In this document: positions 7,404 to 15,374 of the stretch, piece after piece | How the letters are laid out: each line of letters starts with the position of its first letter | Numbering within the stretch: position 1 is the stretch's first letter | Assembly (NCBI RefSeq): GCF_024006985.1 | Contig: NZ_JAMXIB010000004.1 | Coordinates: 1-64,000, forward strand | Length of the DNA stretch: 64,000 nucleotides | Direction of reading: 5' to 3' | Source: Robiginitalea marina | GTDB taxonomy: Bacteria > Bacteroidota > Bacteroidia > Flavobacteriales > Flavobacteriaceae | Program-made: the position numbers and the translations under genes | Notes under the pieces: model-generated | Told to the model about the DNA's origin: nothing | The model's input: only the letters and a program-made list of their open reading frames with translations | Database searches by the model: none

Positions 7404-8846
7404 ATGCCCAATAAGAAGAAGACAAAAATCGTGGCCACCCTTGGTCCTGCAACCAGCAGGAAAGAGGTCCTGCGCGATATGATAAACGCCGGGGTGGATG
7501 TGTTCCGCATCAACTTCTCCCATGCCGATTATTCCGATGTGGAGGCGCGCATCCGGATGATCCGTGAACTCAATGAGGAGCTCGGGGTTTCCACCGCTAT
7601 CCTGGCAGACCTGCAGGGGCCTAAACTCCGGGTGGGGGTGATGTCGGGGGAGGTTGTGGTGGACCCCGGGGACGAGATCACCTTCAGGACCGGAAAGCCC
7701 TTTGAGGGGACTGCGGAAGAGGTCTACATGAACTATGAAAATTTCCCCAGGGATGTGAATCCCGGGGAGCGGATCCTGCTGGATGACGGAAAACTCATCT
7801 TCGAGGTCCTGAAGACCAACCGAAAAGACAGTGTCAGGGCCAGGGTTGTCCAGGGCGGCCCCCTGAAATCCAAAAAAGGGGTCAACCTGCCGAACACCAA
7901 TATCTCGCTGCCAGCCCTTACGGAGAAGGATATGAAGGACGCCATTTTCGCCATTTCGCAGGACGTGGACTGGATCGCCCTCTCCTTTGTGCGGTTCAGC
8001 CAGGACCTTATTGACCTTCAGCAAATTATCGAAAAGCACGCCCCCCATAAAATCCCGATCATCGCGAAGATCGAGAAGCCCGAGGCGGTGCAGAACATCG
8101 ACAAGATCGTGGCCTATTGCGACGGCCTGATGGTGGCCCGGGGCGACCTGGGCGTGGAGGTGCCGGCCCAGGAAGTCCCGCTGATCCAGAAAAAGCTGGT
8201 CCTGCGGGCCAAAAAGGCGCGCATCCCGGTCATCATAGCCACCCAGATGATGGAATCGATGATCACCAGCCTAACCCCAACGCGGGCCGAGGTTAACGAC
8301 GTGGCCAATTCGGTCATGGACGGGGCCGATGCCGTAATGCTTTCCGGGGAGACCTCGGTGGGGAATTACCCGGTACAGGTCATCGAGAAAATGACCAGCA
8401 TCCTGACCAGCGTGGAAGGGTCTGAGCTGATCAAGGTACCCCAGGAGCCCCCCCATGTCAGGACCAAGCGCTACATTACAAAGTCTGTTTGCTACCACGC
8501 GGCCCTTATGGCCAACGAGATCAAGGCCAAGGCGATTTCCACCCTCACCAACAGCGGGTACACGGCCTTCCAGATTTCAGCCTGGCGGCCCAAAGCCCAT
8601 ATCCTCGTGTTTACCTCCAACAGGAAGATCCTCTCCCAGCTGAACCTGCTCTGGGGGGTAAAGGCCTTTTATTACGACCGCTTCGTTTCGACCGATGAAA
8701 CCATTGAAGATGTGAACCGCATCGCCTGTGAAAAGGGCTTCCTCGAGGCAGGGGATATGCTGATCAGCCTGGCCGCCATGCCCATCCGGGATAAGGGGAT
8801 GGTCAATACCCTCCGGGTTACGGAAATTGAAAGCTGTTCTTTTTAA
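7404..8846 (+). CDS. pyk: Pyruvate kinase
   Basis: This enzyme converts phosphoenolpyruvate and ADP to pyruvate and ATP, the last step of glycolysis. The protein has 480 residues. It opens with KKTKIVATLGPATSRKE and INFSHADY and carries the active-site signature IAKIEKPEAVQNID followed by MVARGDLGVEVP. The MLSGETSVGNYP segment and a C-terminal allosteric domain complete it. It probably shares a transcript with the IPExxxVDY gene and converges on dinB with five bases between the stops. Confidence 0.96.
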   Translation: MPNKKKTKIVATLGPATSRKEVLRDMINAGVDVFRINFSHADYSDVEARIRMIRELNEELGVSTAILADLQGPKLRVGVMSGEVVVDPGDEITFRTGKPFEGTAEEVYMNYENFPRDVNPGERILLDDGKLIFEVLKTNRKDSVRARVVQGGPLKSKKGVNLPNTNISLPALTEKDMKDAIFAISQDVDWIALSFVRFSQDLIDLQQIIEKHAPHKIPIIAKIEKPEAVQNIDKIVAYCDGLMVARGDLGVEVPAQEVPLIQKKLVLRAKKARIPVIIATQMMESMITSLTPTRAEVNDVANSVMDGADAVMLSGETSVGNYPVQVIEKMTSILTSVEGSELIKVPQEPPHVRTKRYITKSVCYHAALMANEIKAKAISTLTNSGYTAFQISAWRPKAHILVFTSNRKILSQLNLLWGVKAFYYDRFVSTDETIEDVNRIACEKGFLEAGDMLISLAAMPIRDKGMVNTLRVTEIESCSF

Positions 8847-8851
8847 AGGCC

Positions 8852-9952
8852 TTAAAAGCCAAAACTCAACTGCACGGAAACCGAGCCCTCCCCGGGCCCG
8901 GTTTTTTCTTTTTCCGTATTGAGGTTTGAGAGGGCAATGCCGATCAGGCGTACCGAATCCTGCAGGGGCTCCTGGTAAAGCAGCTCCCTGGCCGCTTCGA
9001 GGATCAGGTCTGCAGAAGCGAGGTAATAGGGATGGGTCTTGCTGCGGGTCTGTAACCTGAAATCGCTGTATTTGATTTTCAGGGTGACTGTTTTCCCCGA
9101 CCTTTTTCGCGCCTTCAGCCGCCCTTCCAACTCGGTTGCGATTGCCTGAAGCCGCTCGAGCAGGAAGACTTCGCTGCTGAGGTTTTCAGAAAAGGTACGC
9201 TCGGCCCCTACGGATTTCGGCACCCGGCTGGGTTGCACCGGGCTGGGGTGGATACCGCGAACCACCTGGAAATAGTGGTTCCCCACCTTCCCAAAATGCG
9301 ACGTGAGTTCCTCCAGCGAGCGCCGTTTCAGGTCGGCCCCGGTGAAGATTCCCAGGGCGTGCATTTTTTCGGCCGTTACGCGGCCGACCCCGTGAAACTT
9401 TCGGATTTCCAAAGACATCAGGAACGGTTCCACGGCTTCCGGGGGAATGGTTTTCTGCCCGTTTGGCTTGTGGATCTCGCTGGCCATTTTCGCAAGGAAC
9501 TTATTGATGGAAATCCCGGCGGAAGCGGTAAGGCCTGTTTTTTCAAAGATTCTCTGTCGGATTTCCCGGGCGATCAGGGTGGCAGAGGGCAGGCCTTTCT
9601 TGTTTTCGGTTACATCCAGGTAGGCTTCGTCCAGGGAGAGCGGCTCCACCAGGTCGGTATATTCCAGGAAGATTTCCCGGATTTGGAGGGAAACTTCACG
9701 GTAGCGTTCAAACCGGGGCTTTACAAAGATGAGCCCCGGACAACTCCTACCTGCCAGGGCACCGCTCATAGCCGATCGGACCCCGTATTTCCGGGCCTCA
9801 TAACTGGCGGCGGCCACCACCCCTCTCTTGTCGCCACCTCCCACGGCTACAGGCTTTCCCCGAAGCGACGGGTTGTCCCGTTGCTCCACGGAAGCAAAGA
9901 AGGCATCCATGTCCACATGGATGATCTTGCGCAGGGTCCCGGCCGATTCCAT
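8852..9952 (-). CDS. dinB: DNA polymerase IV (Y-family translesion polymerase)
   Basis: The 366-residue error-prone polymerase bypasses damaged bases. The palm begins at IIHVDMDAFFASVEQRD and holds the second acidic cluster in SLDEAYLDVTENK. A helix-hairpin-helix thumb (KFHGVGRVTAEKMHALG) and a little-finger domain follow. The extreme C-terminus VQLSFGF looks like a sliding-clamp binding motif. The ATG at 9952 lies only three bases past a TAAATTTG promoter element. The mRNA may therefore be leaderless, or another promoter may be used. No LexA-like site is obvious. Confidence 0.93.
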   Translation of the reverse strand: MESAGTLRKIIHVDMDAFFASVEQRDNPSLRGKPVAVGGGDKRGVVAAASYEARKYGVRSAMSGALAGRSCPGLIFVKPRFERYREVSLQIREIFLEYTDLVEPLSLDEAYLDVTENKKGLPSATLIAREIRQRIFEKTGLTASAGISINKFLAKMASEIHKPNGQKTIPPEAVEPFLMSLEIRKFHGVGRVTAEKMHALGIFTGADLKRRSLEELTSHFGKVGNHYFQVVRGIHPSPVQPSRVPKSVGAERTFSENLSSEVFLLERLQAIATELEGRLKARKRSGKTVTLKIKYSDFRLQTRSKTHPYYLASADLILEAARELLYQEPLQDSVRLIGIALSNLNTEKEKTGPGEGSVSVQLSFGF

Positions 9953-9955
9953 ATT

Positions 9956-9963
9956 CAAATTTA
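9956..9963 (-). promoter_or_regulatory. -7 promoter element TAAATTTG facing dinB
   Basis: This is a perfect TAnnTTTG match on the minus strand, ending three bases from the dinB ATG. It lies back to back with the plus-strand element at 9967-9974. Confidence 0.4.
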
Positions 9964-9966
9964 CGG

Positions 9967-9974
9967 TATATTTA
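9967..9974 (+). promoter_or_regulatory. -7 promoter element TATATTTA facing the Rossmann gene
   Basis: This is one mismatch from consensus and ends four bases before the ATG at 9979. The divergent pair shares a 20-base intergenic region. Confidence 0.35.
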
Positions 9975-9978
9975 GAGG

Positions 9979-10683
9979 ATGGAAGGCGGAAAGAAAAAGG
10001 CCATCGTCCTCGGGGCTACAGGCCTTGTCGGCGGCATCCTCACACGGCGGCTCCTGGAGGACGGGCGTTACGGGGAGGTCTTGGTTTTTGCCCGACGTCC
10101 CATGGGGCTGGCCCATCCAAAGCTGAAGGTGGTCGTGGCCGACCTCCTGGAACTGGCGGGGCAGGAGACACAGTTCACGGCAGACGAAGTGTATTGCTGT
10201 GTGGGGACAACCCGGGCCAAAACCCCCGATAGGACCCTTTATGCTGCCGTGGATAAGGGGATCCCGGTTGCTGCGGCAAAACTGTGTGTGGCCAGGGGTA
10301 TCCCGTCACTGTTTGTGGTATCGGCCCTTGGGGCGGATACGGCGAGCCGGTTTTTTTACAACCGGGTCAAGGGCGAAATGGAGGAGGCGGTCTTGAAGCA
10401 GGGCCTGCCGCGGGCGGTTTTCCTGCAACCGTCCCTTATCGGGGGAGCCCGGAAAGAAAACCGTCCCGCGGAAAGGGTGGCCAGGGCGCTGATGGGTATT
10501 TTGGCCCCCCTGATGGTAGGCCCCCTGTCCAGGGCGCGCATAATTTCCGCATCGGATATCGCCGATGCCATGTTGTGGCTGGCCAACCATCCCGGGGGCG
10601 GGCCGCGCATAACTTCGGAGCACATCCGGGCCCTGGCCGGGCGGGAACAGTTGCGCCGGGCAGAAAAAGAATGTGATTCATGA
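9979..10683 (+). CDS. NAD(P)-binding Rossmann-fold oxidoreductase (HTATIP2/atypical SDR type)
   Basis: The 234-residue protein begins with the dinucleotide-binding motif GATGLVGGILTRRLL. A plausible YxxxK pair lies in FFYNRVKGEME, and YCCVGTTRAKTPDRT is typical of atypical short-chain dehydrogenases related to HTATIP2/TIP30. The substrate is unknown. The stop overlaps the start of the CYTH gene by four bases, so the two are translated together. No signal peptide is seen. Confidence 0.8.
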   Translation: MEGGKKKAIVLGATGLVGGILTRRLLEDGRYGEVLVFARRPMGLAHPKLKVVVADLLELAGQETQFTADEVYCCVGTTRAKTPDRTLYAAVDKGIPVAAAKLCVARGIPSLFVVSALGADTASRFFYNRVKGEMEEAVLKQGLPRAVFLQPSLIGGARKENRPAERVARALMGILAPLMVGPLSRARIISASDIADAMLWLANHPGGGPRITSEHIRALAGREQLRRAEKECDS

Positions 10684-11153
10684 TAGAAATCGAACGCAAA
10701 TTCCTGGTGAAGGATACCGGGTACCGCGAGGCGGCAACCTCCCGGATCCACCTGGTCCAGGGGTTTCTGAGCACTGACCCGGACCGGACGGTGCGCATCC
10801 GTTGCATCGGGGAACAGGGCTTTATCACCATCAAGGGAAAGACCTTCGGGCATGGGACGTCCCGGGCAGAGTGGGAGTACGATATCCCCCTGGAGGAGGC
10901 CAGGGAGCTGCTCTCGATCTGCCTTCCCGCGACCATAGAAAAAACCCGCTACCAGGTCCCCGTGGGCGAGCACACTTTCGAGGTAGATGAGTTCCTGAAG
11001 GAGAACCAGGGGCTGGTCCTGGCGGAAGTGGAACTGTCGGGGGAAGCGGAAGACTTTCCCCGTCCCTCCTGGTTGGGGGAGGAAGTGACCGGTAAACCAG
11101 AGTATTATAATTCCCAGCTCAGCCTGAACCCCTATTCAAAATGGAAAAAATAG
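10680..11153 (+). CDS. CYTH-domain protein (triphosphate-tunnel family)
   Basis: The 157-residue protein opens with the CYTH signature EIERKFLV (the ExExK motif) and continues with VRIRCIGEQGFITIKGK and EKTRYQVP, the alternating charged strands that line the phosphate tunnel. Bacterial single-domain members hydrolyse inorganic triphosphate or have unknown organic triphosphate substrates, so adenylate cyclase activity should not be assumed. It overlaps the genes on both sides (4 bases before, 13 bases after), pointing to one operon. Confidence 0.88.
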   Translation: MIEIERKFLVKDTGYREAATSRIHLVQGFLSTDPDRTVRIRCIGEQGFITIKGKTFGHGTSRAEWEYDIPLEEARELLSICLPATIEKTRYQVPVGEHTFEVDEFLKENQGLVLAEVELSGEAEDFPRPSWLGEEVTGKPEYYNSQLSLNPYSKWKK

Positions 11154-11626
11154 TTCGCATGCTTTCCTTTTTGGCCCTGTTGGCTTCCTGCAGGCCAGAC
11201 AACCCGCAACCTGTCGGCAGCGCCGATCCAGCCCCCGCCCCCGTTTCACAAACCATGGATTCCCTGCGCGCCAGGGGGTACCAGGTATTCGACTATGTGG
11301 ACCCGGAAACGGGCGATACCCTGGTGATGCAGCAGTACTTCATGGTTTTCCTCAAACGCGGGCCCAATCGCTCGCAGAGCCCCGGGGAGGCCGACAGCCT
11401 GCAGGGGTTGCACCTGGCGCATCTGGCGCGGATGTACCGGGAAGGGTTTGCGGACATTTCCGGACCTTTCGGCGATGAGGGGGAAATCCGCGGAATTACC
11501 ATCTACAATACCACAACCCTTGAGATGGCCGATAGCCTTGCAAACCTCGACCCCATGGTGCAGGCCGGGCGGCTGGCCATTGAGGTGCACCCCTGGTGGG
11601 CAGCCAAGGGGTATTCGTTGCGTTAG
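11141..11626 (+). CDS. Lipoprotein with YCII-related domain
   Basis: The 161-residue product has a short signal peptide ending in a lipobox (ALLASC, Cys17), so it is probably anchored in a membrane on the periplasmic side. Residues 50-160 resemble the YCII fold (FMVFLKRGP, LQGLHLAHLARM, GPFGDEGEIRGITIY, EVHPWWAAKG). YCII proteins are usually cytosolic, so an exported version is unusual. Its start lies within the end of the CYTH gene. It converges on pheS with two bases between the stops. Confidence 0.75.
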   Translation: MEKIVRMLSFLALLASCRPDNPQPVGSADPAPAPVSQTMDSLRARGYQVFDYVDPETGDTLVMQQYFMVFLKRGPNRSQSPGEADSLQGLHLAHLARMYREGFADISGPFGDEGEIRGITIYNTTTLEMADSLANLDPMVQAGRLAIEVHPWWAAKGYSLR

Positions 11627-11628
11627 GC

Positions 11629-12648
11629 TTACACGATGCTTTTGAATTGTTTGAGGAAGCGGAGGTCGTTTTCGCTCAACAGCCTGATGTCCGAAACCTG
11701 ATAAAGCAGCAGGGCGATCCGGTCAATCCCCATCCCAAAGGCAAACCCCGAGTATTCCCTGGAATCAATGCCACAGTTGTCCAACACGTTGGGGTCCACC
11801 ATCCCGCAGCCCATGATCTCCAGCCAGCCCGTGCCTTTGGTCATCCGGTAATCGGTTTCGCTTTCCAGCCCCCAGTAGACATCCACCTCAGCGCTGGGTT
11901 CGGTAAACGGGAAATAGGAGGGGCGCAGCCTGATCTTCGATTTTCCGAAAAGGGCCGTGGTAAAATACTGCAGGGTTTGCTTCAGGTCAGCAAACGAAAC
12001 GCCCTTATCGATATAGAGCCCCTCAACCTGGTGGAAAAAACAGTGGGAACGGGCAGAAATGGCCTCATTGCGGTAGACCCTTCCGGGGGAAATGGTCCGG
12101 ATCGGGGGGGTATGGTTTTCCATGTAACGGACCTGTACGGAGGAGGTGTGGGTCCGCAGCAATATATCCGGGTCAGTCTGGATGAAAAAGGTATCTTGCA
12201 TATCCCGGGCAGGGTGGTGCTCGGGCAGGTTCAGGGCGGTGAAATTATGCCAGTCGTCCTCGATTTCCGGTCCTTCGGAAACTGTAAAACCGATACTGGA
12301 AAAAATATCGATGATCTGATTGCGGACGATAGAAACCGGGTGCCGCGCCCCCAAAAGCAGGGGTTCCCCCGGTCGGGTAAGGTCCCCGAAAAGGTTTTCG
12401 GAGGGTTCCCCCGCCTGCAGTCCTTCCCTGAGGGTGGCTATTTTTTCCGTGGCGGCTACCTTCAGTTCATTTACTGCCTGGCCGAAATCTTTTTTCTGGT
12501 CGTTCGGGATGTTTTTCAACTCCTGGAAAAAGGTATTCAAAAGGCCTTTTTTCCCGAGGTATTTAATCCGGAAGGCTTCGATCGCCTCTGGGGTCTCTGC
12601 CGAAAAAGCCCTGACGGCTTCAATGTGTTCTCTCAGTTGGTCAATCAT
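11629..12648 (-). CDS. pheS: Phenylalanyl-tRNA synthetase alpha subunit
   Basis: This is the catalytic subunit of the PheST complex that charges tRNA-Phe. The 339 residues from ATG 12648 begin MIDQLREHIEAVRAF, the usual coiled-coil arm, and contain the class II motif 2 region (ISPGRVYRNE, HCFFHQVEGL) and the motif 3 region FGMGIDRIALL near the end. A longer reading to 12813 would cross the promoter element at 12697-12704. pheT is not adjacent, as is common in Bacteroidota. No T-box-like leader is recognisable, only a small GGGCT/AGCCC hairpin in the leader. Confidence 0.95.
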   Translation of the reverse strand: MIDQLREHIEAVRAFSAETPEAIEAFRIKYLGKKGLLNTFFQELKNIPNDQKKDFGQAVNELKVAATEKIATLREGLQAGEPSENLFGDLTRPGEPLLLGARHPVSIVRNQIIDIFSSIGFTVSEGPEIEDDWHNFTALNLPEHHPARDMQDTFFIQTDPDILLRTHTSSVQVRYMENHTPPIRTISPGRVYRNEAISARSHCFFHQVEGLYIDKGVSFADLKQTLQYFTTALFGKSKIRLRPSYFPFTEPSAEVDVYWGLESETDYRMTKGTGWLEIMGCGMVDPNVLDNCGIDSREYSGFAFGMGIDRIALLLYQVSDIRLLSENDLRFLKQFKSIV

Positions 12649-12696
12649 GGTACTGGCCGGTTTGGCATATGCTGGGCTTACAGCCCTGTGCTCGGG

Positions 12697-12704
12697 CAAA
12701 GGTA
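12697..12704 (-). promoter_or_regulatory. -7 promoter element TACCTTTG for pheS
   Basis: This is a perfect TAnnTTTG match, 48 bases upstream of the pheS ATG. A small hairpin lies in the predicted leader. Confidence 0.55.
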
Positions 12705-12767
12705 AAACTTTTCCCCGGCTCCCCGCCCATCCCCTGGCAATGCGTTGGGGTCCGGGGAAGGCAATTT

Positions 12768-14636
12768 TCAAGGGACTACATCTGCGACGTTTTCCTGAAC
12801 CCAGGCCACGCACTGGGCGAAATCCCTGAAGATATGGGTTTCCGGCACCAGGTCTGGGATAATGTCGATACGCTCCATCATATATCGGGGTTGCTGCATG
12901 ATGTTTACCAGCAACACGGTAATCTTCTTGCTTTCCAGGTCTCTGAGCACCTCTTCCATGGCATAGAGCCCTGATTGGTCCATGTAAGGGACCCGGCCCA
13001 GGCGGATAATCACTGTGGTGGCGGTTTTCGGGATTTGTTTGGCCAACTGCTGGAATTCCGTGGTGGTGCCGAAAAACAAAGGGCCTTTAAGGTGCTTGAT
13101 GAATACTTCCTCTTCCAGCCTCGAGGGGAAGATTTTTTCATCGGGCCAGGAATGTTCCCGCTTCAGGGGGAATACATCGGACTGTATTGCCGTGAGGTCC
13201 CCGATTTTTTTCATAAACATCAGGGAGGCAATGACCAGGCCCACACCAACCGCATACACCAGGTTCCAGAAGGTTGAAAGGAGTATCACCACAATCATGA
13301 TCAGTACTTCGGAACTTATTTTGAAGGGACCCAAACGGATGTCGCGCGGGAGGGTGGCAATGGCTTTCAACCCCTTGTAATCCATTACGCTTATCCCTAC
13401 CGTGATCAGGATCCCTGCAAGGACGGCAGCCGGAATTTGGGAAGCCACCGGCCCAAGGACCAGCAAGATGAGCAGCAGGAGGACGCCTGCAGTCATCCCG
13501 GAAAGCCGGGTTACCCCCCCGGCTTTGATGTTCACCACGGTGCGGATGGTCGCCCCGGCCCCGGGGAGGCCCCCGAAAAGGGCAGCTACACTATTGCCTA
13601 TGCCCTGGCCTATAAGTTCCCTGTTTGGGTTATGGGTGGTGCGGGTCATGTTGTCGGCGACCACCGAAGTCAGGAGGGAATCTATGGCCCCCAGCAGGGC
13701 CAGGGTAAAGGCGGTAAAAAGGTAGGGGGTCACCGCAGAAGCGCTGAACCCCGTGAACATGCTGAACTCGGGAATAGGGAAGCCCTCGGGGATTGACGCA
13801 ATGGGCCGGTATTCGAGCCCCGCGGCATAGGCAACTCCTGAAACCAGAATCAGGGCCACCAGGGTGCTGGGGACTGTCGTGGTGATTTTTTTGAACCCGT
13901 AAATAACCGCAATGGTAATGGCACAGAGCAGGAATTCCAGCCAGCGGATATGGGACAGGGCCCTGGGAAGCGACCGGATGGCCCCGATCACCCCCGAGGC
14001 GGCAGCGCCGGCAACGGTTTTGGATTCTTTCATAATGTCTTCCTCCGTAATGGTTTCAGCGCGTCGGATCGTTTCCCCGAGGTGATCCACCCTGAGGAGG
14101 TCATCCCCGGTTTCCTCCGTAAGGATTTTCTCCAGCAGGACTTCCTGGGCATAAGGCCTGAACCGGCTGACAAATTCTGCATCTTCTTCGGGGTAATAGC
14201 CCAGGGCGGGCAGCAGCTGGGTGATGATGATGATCAGCCCGATGGCAGTCATGAACCCCGAAACGACGGGATAGGGAATGTAGCGGATGTATTTGCCCAT
14301 TTTCAGGAACCCCAGGCCAACCTGCATCAGTCCGGCCAGCAGGAAGACCATCAGGATGCCCGGCAGGGCCTGGCTTACCACCCCGTTGTTCAGGGCGATG
14401 AGTTCTGCAATAAGCACCATGCTCACGGCCGTCATCGGGGCGGTGGGCCCTGAAATCTGGGTGGGGGTACCCCCGAAAAGCGCCGCAAAAAAACTGAGAA
14501 AAATGGCCCCGTACAGCCCTGCACTCGGGCCCAGGCCGGAGCTTGCCCCAAAGGCAAGGGCCAGGGGGAGGGCTACAATCCCGGCGGTAATACCGCCAAG
14601 GAGATCGCCCCTGAAATGCGCAAAAAAGTGTTTCAT
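12768..14636 (-). CDS. SulP-family anion transporter with STAS domain (first copy)
   Basis: The 622-residue inner-membrane protein has the SulP hallmark near its start (GDLLGGITAGIVALPLALAF), more than ten hydrophobic helices, and a C-terminal STAS domain (about 520-620, with RLGRVPYMDQSGLYAM). A charged insertion of about 60 residues lies between helices in the first half (EVLLEKILTEETGDDLL and following). SulP proteins carry sulfate, bicarbonate or other anions. Proximity to carbonic anhydrase favours bicarbonate but does not prove it. The start at 14636 is supported by a perfect promoter element just upstream. It is transcribed apart from the carbonic anhydrase operon. Confidence 0.88.
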   Translation of the reverse strand: MKHFFAHFRGDLLGGITAGIVALPLALAFGASSGLGPSAGLYGAIFLSFFAALFGGTPTQISGPTAPMTAVSMVLIAELIALNNGVVSQALPGILMVFLLAGLMQVGLGFLKMGKYIRYIPYPVVSGFMTAIGLIIIITQLLPALGYYPEEDAEFVSRFRPYAQEVLLEKILTEETGDDLLRVDHLGETIRRAETITEEDIMKESKTVAGAAASGVIGAIRSLPRALSHIRWLEFLLCAITIAVIYGFKKITTTVPSTLVALILVSGVAYAAGLEYRPIASIPEGFPIPEFSMFTGFSASAVTPYLFTAFTLALLGAIDSLLTSVVADNMTRTTHNPNRELIGQGIGNSVAALFGGLPGAGATIRTVVNIKAGGVTRLSGMTAGVLLLLILLVLGPVASQIPAAVLAGILITVGISVMDYKGLKAIATLPRDIRLGPFKISSEVLIMIVVILLSTFWNLVYAVGVGLVIASLMFMKKIGDLTAIQSDVFPLKREHSWPDEKIFPSRLEEEVFIKHLKGPLFFGTTTEFQQLAKQIPKTATTVIIRLGRVPYMDQSGLYAMEEVLRDLESKKITVLLVNIMQQPRYMMERIDIIPDLVPETHIFRDFAQCVAWVQENVADVVP

Positions 14637-14653
14637 GCCGTAACCGTCCTTAT

Positions 14654-14661
14654 CAAAATTA
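14654..14661 (-). promoter_or_regulatory. -7 promoter element TAATTTTG for the first SulP gene
   Basis: This is a perfect TAnnTTTG match, 17 bases before the ATG at 14636. It rules out the longer reading from 14678. Confidence 0.55.
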
Positions 14662-14735
14662 AGGCAATTTAGAAACAATCCGGTTCAGCGGCCTTTTATT
14701 TTGCCTCTCCGGGCTATGGGCGGGCCAAAAGTCGG

Positions 14736-15362
14736 TCAGAGGAAGGTCACCTTCCCGTTGCTCAGGTCGTACATGGCCCCGACAATGGCAATTTCGCCCA
14801 CCTCTTCCATGTCGTACAGGATCTTGCTTTGGGACCGGATGTCGTCAATGGCCATTTTTACGTTCATTTCGGCCACGGCATCGACGAATTTCAGGTTTTG
14901 GGAGGTCCGGAGTTTTTCCTCTTTGGGCTTTTTCACCGCAGCCACCGCCGGTTCGATTTTATGGATCAGGGAAGTCAGGTGCCCGAGCCGGGCATGGTCG
15001 CAGGCGCCTTTGATCGCCCCGCAGCTGGTATGCCCAAGGACCACCAGCAACTTGCTTCCCGCAAGCTTGCAGGCGAACTCCATGCTCCCCAGGATATCCT
15101 GGTTGACGAAATTCCCGGCGATCCGGATGCTGAAGATGTCTCCCAGTCCCTGGTCGAAGACCAGTTCGGCCGAAACCCTTGAATCGATGCAACTCAGGAT
15201 GGTGGCAAATGGGAACTGGCCGTCAGCGGTTTCGTTCACCTGCTCCAGCAGGTTCCGGTGAGCTTTCAGGTTGTTCTGGAACCGTTTGTTCCCCTCTTTC
15301 AAAAACTGCAGGGCTTTTTCAGGGGTCATGGTGGCCTGTGTTTCTCGGGTATGTGCTTTCAT
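14736..15362 (-). CDS. Beta-class carbonic anhydrase
   Basis: This zinc enzyme interconverts CO2 and bicarbonate. The 208-residue protein shows the beta-class ligands Cys58 and Asp60-Arg62 (LSCIDSR) with His111 and Cys114 (LGHTSCGAIKGA). No signal peptide is visible, so it should act in the cytoplasm. It follows a SulP gene after only 12 bases and is almost certainly co-transcribed with it. The pair would import bicarbonate and equilibrate it with CO2 for carboxylases. Confidence 0.94.
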   Translation of the reverse strand: MKAHTRETQATMTPEKALQFLKEGNKRFQNNLKAHRNLLEQVNETADGQFPFATILSCIDSRVSAELVFDQGLGDIFSIRIAGNFVNQDILGSMEFACKLAGSKLLVVLGHTSCGAIKGACDHARLGHLTSLIHKIEPAVAAVKKPKEEKLRTSQNLKFVDAVAEMNVKMAIDDIRSQSKILYDMEEVGEIAIVGAMYDLSNGKVTFL

Positions 15363-15374
15363 GGGATGTCGGGG

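Noticed and set aside
12649-12696. Possible T-box or attenuator in the pheS leader
   Set aside because: Only a small GGGCT/AGCCC hairpin is present, with no T-box sequence, Phe-rich leader peptide or terminator.
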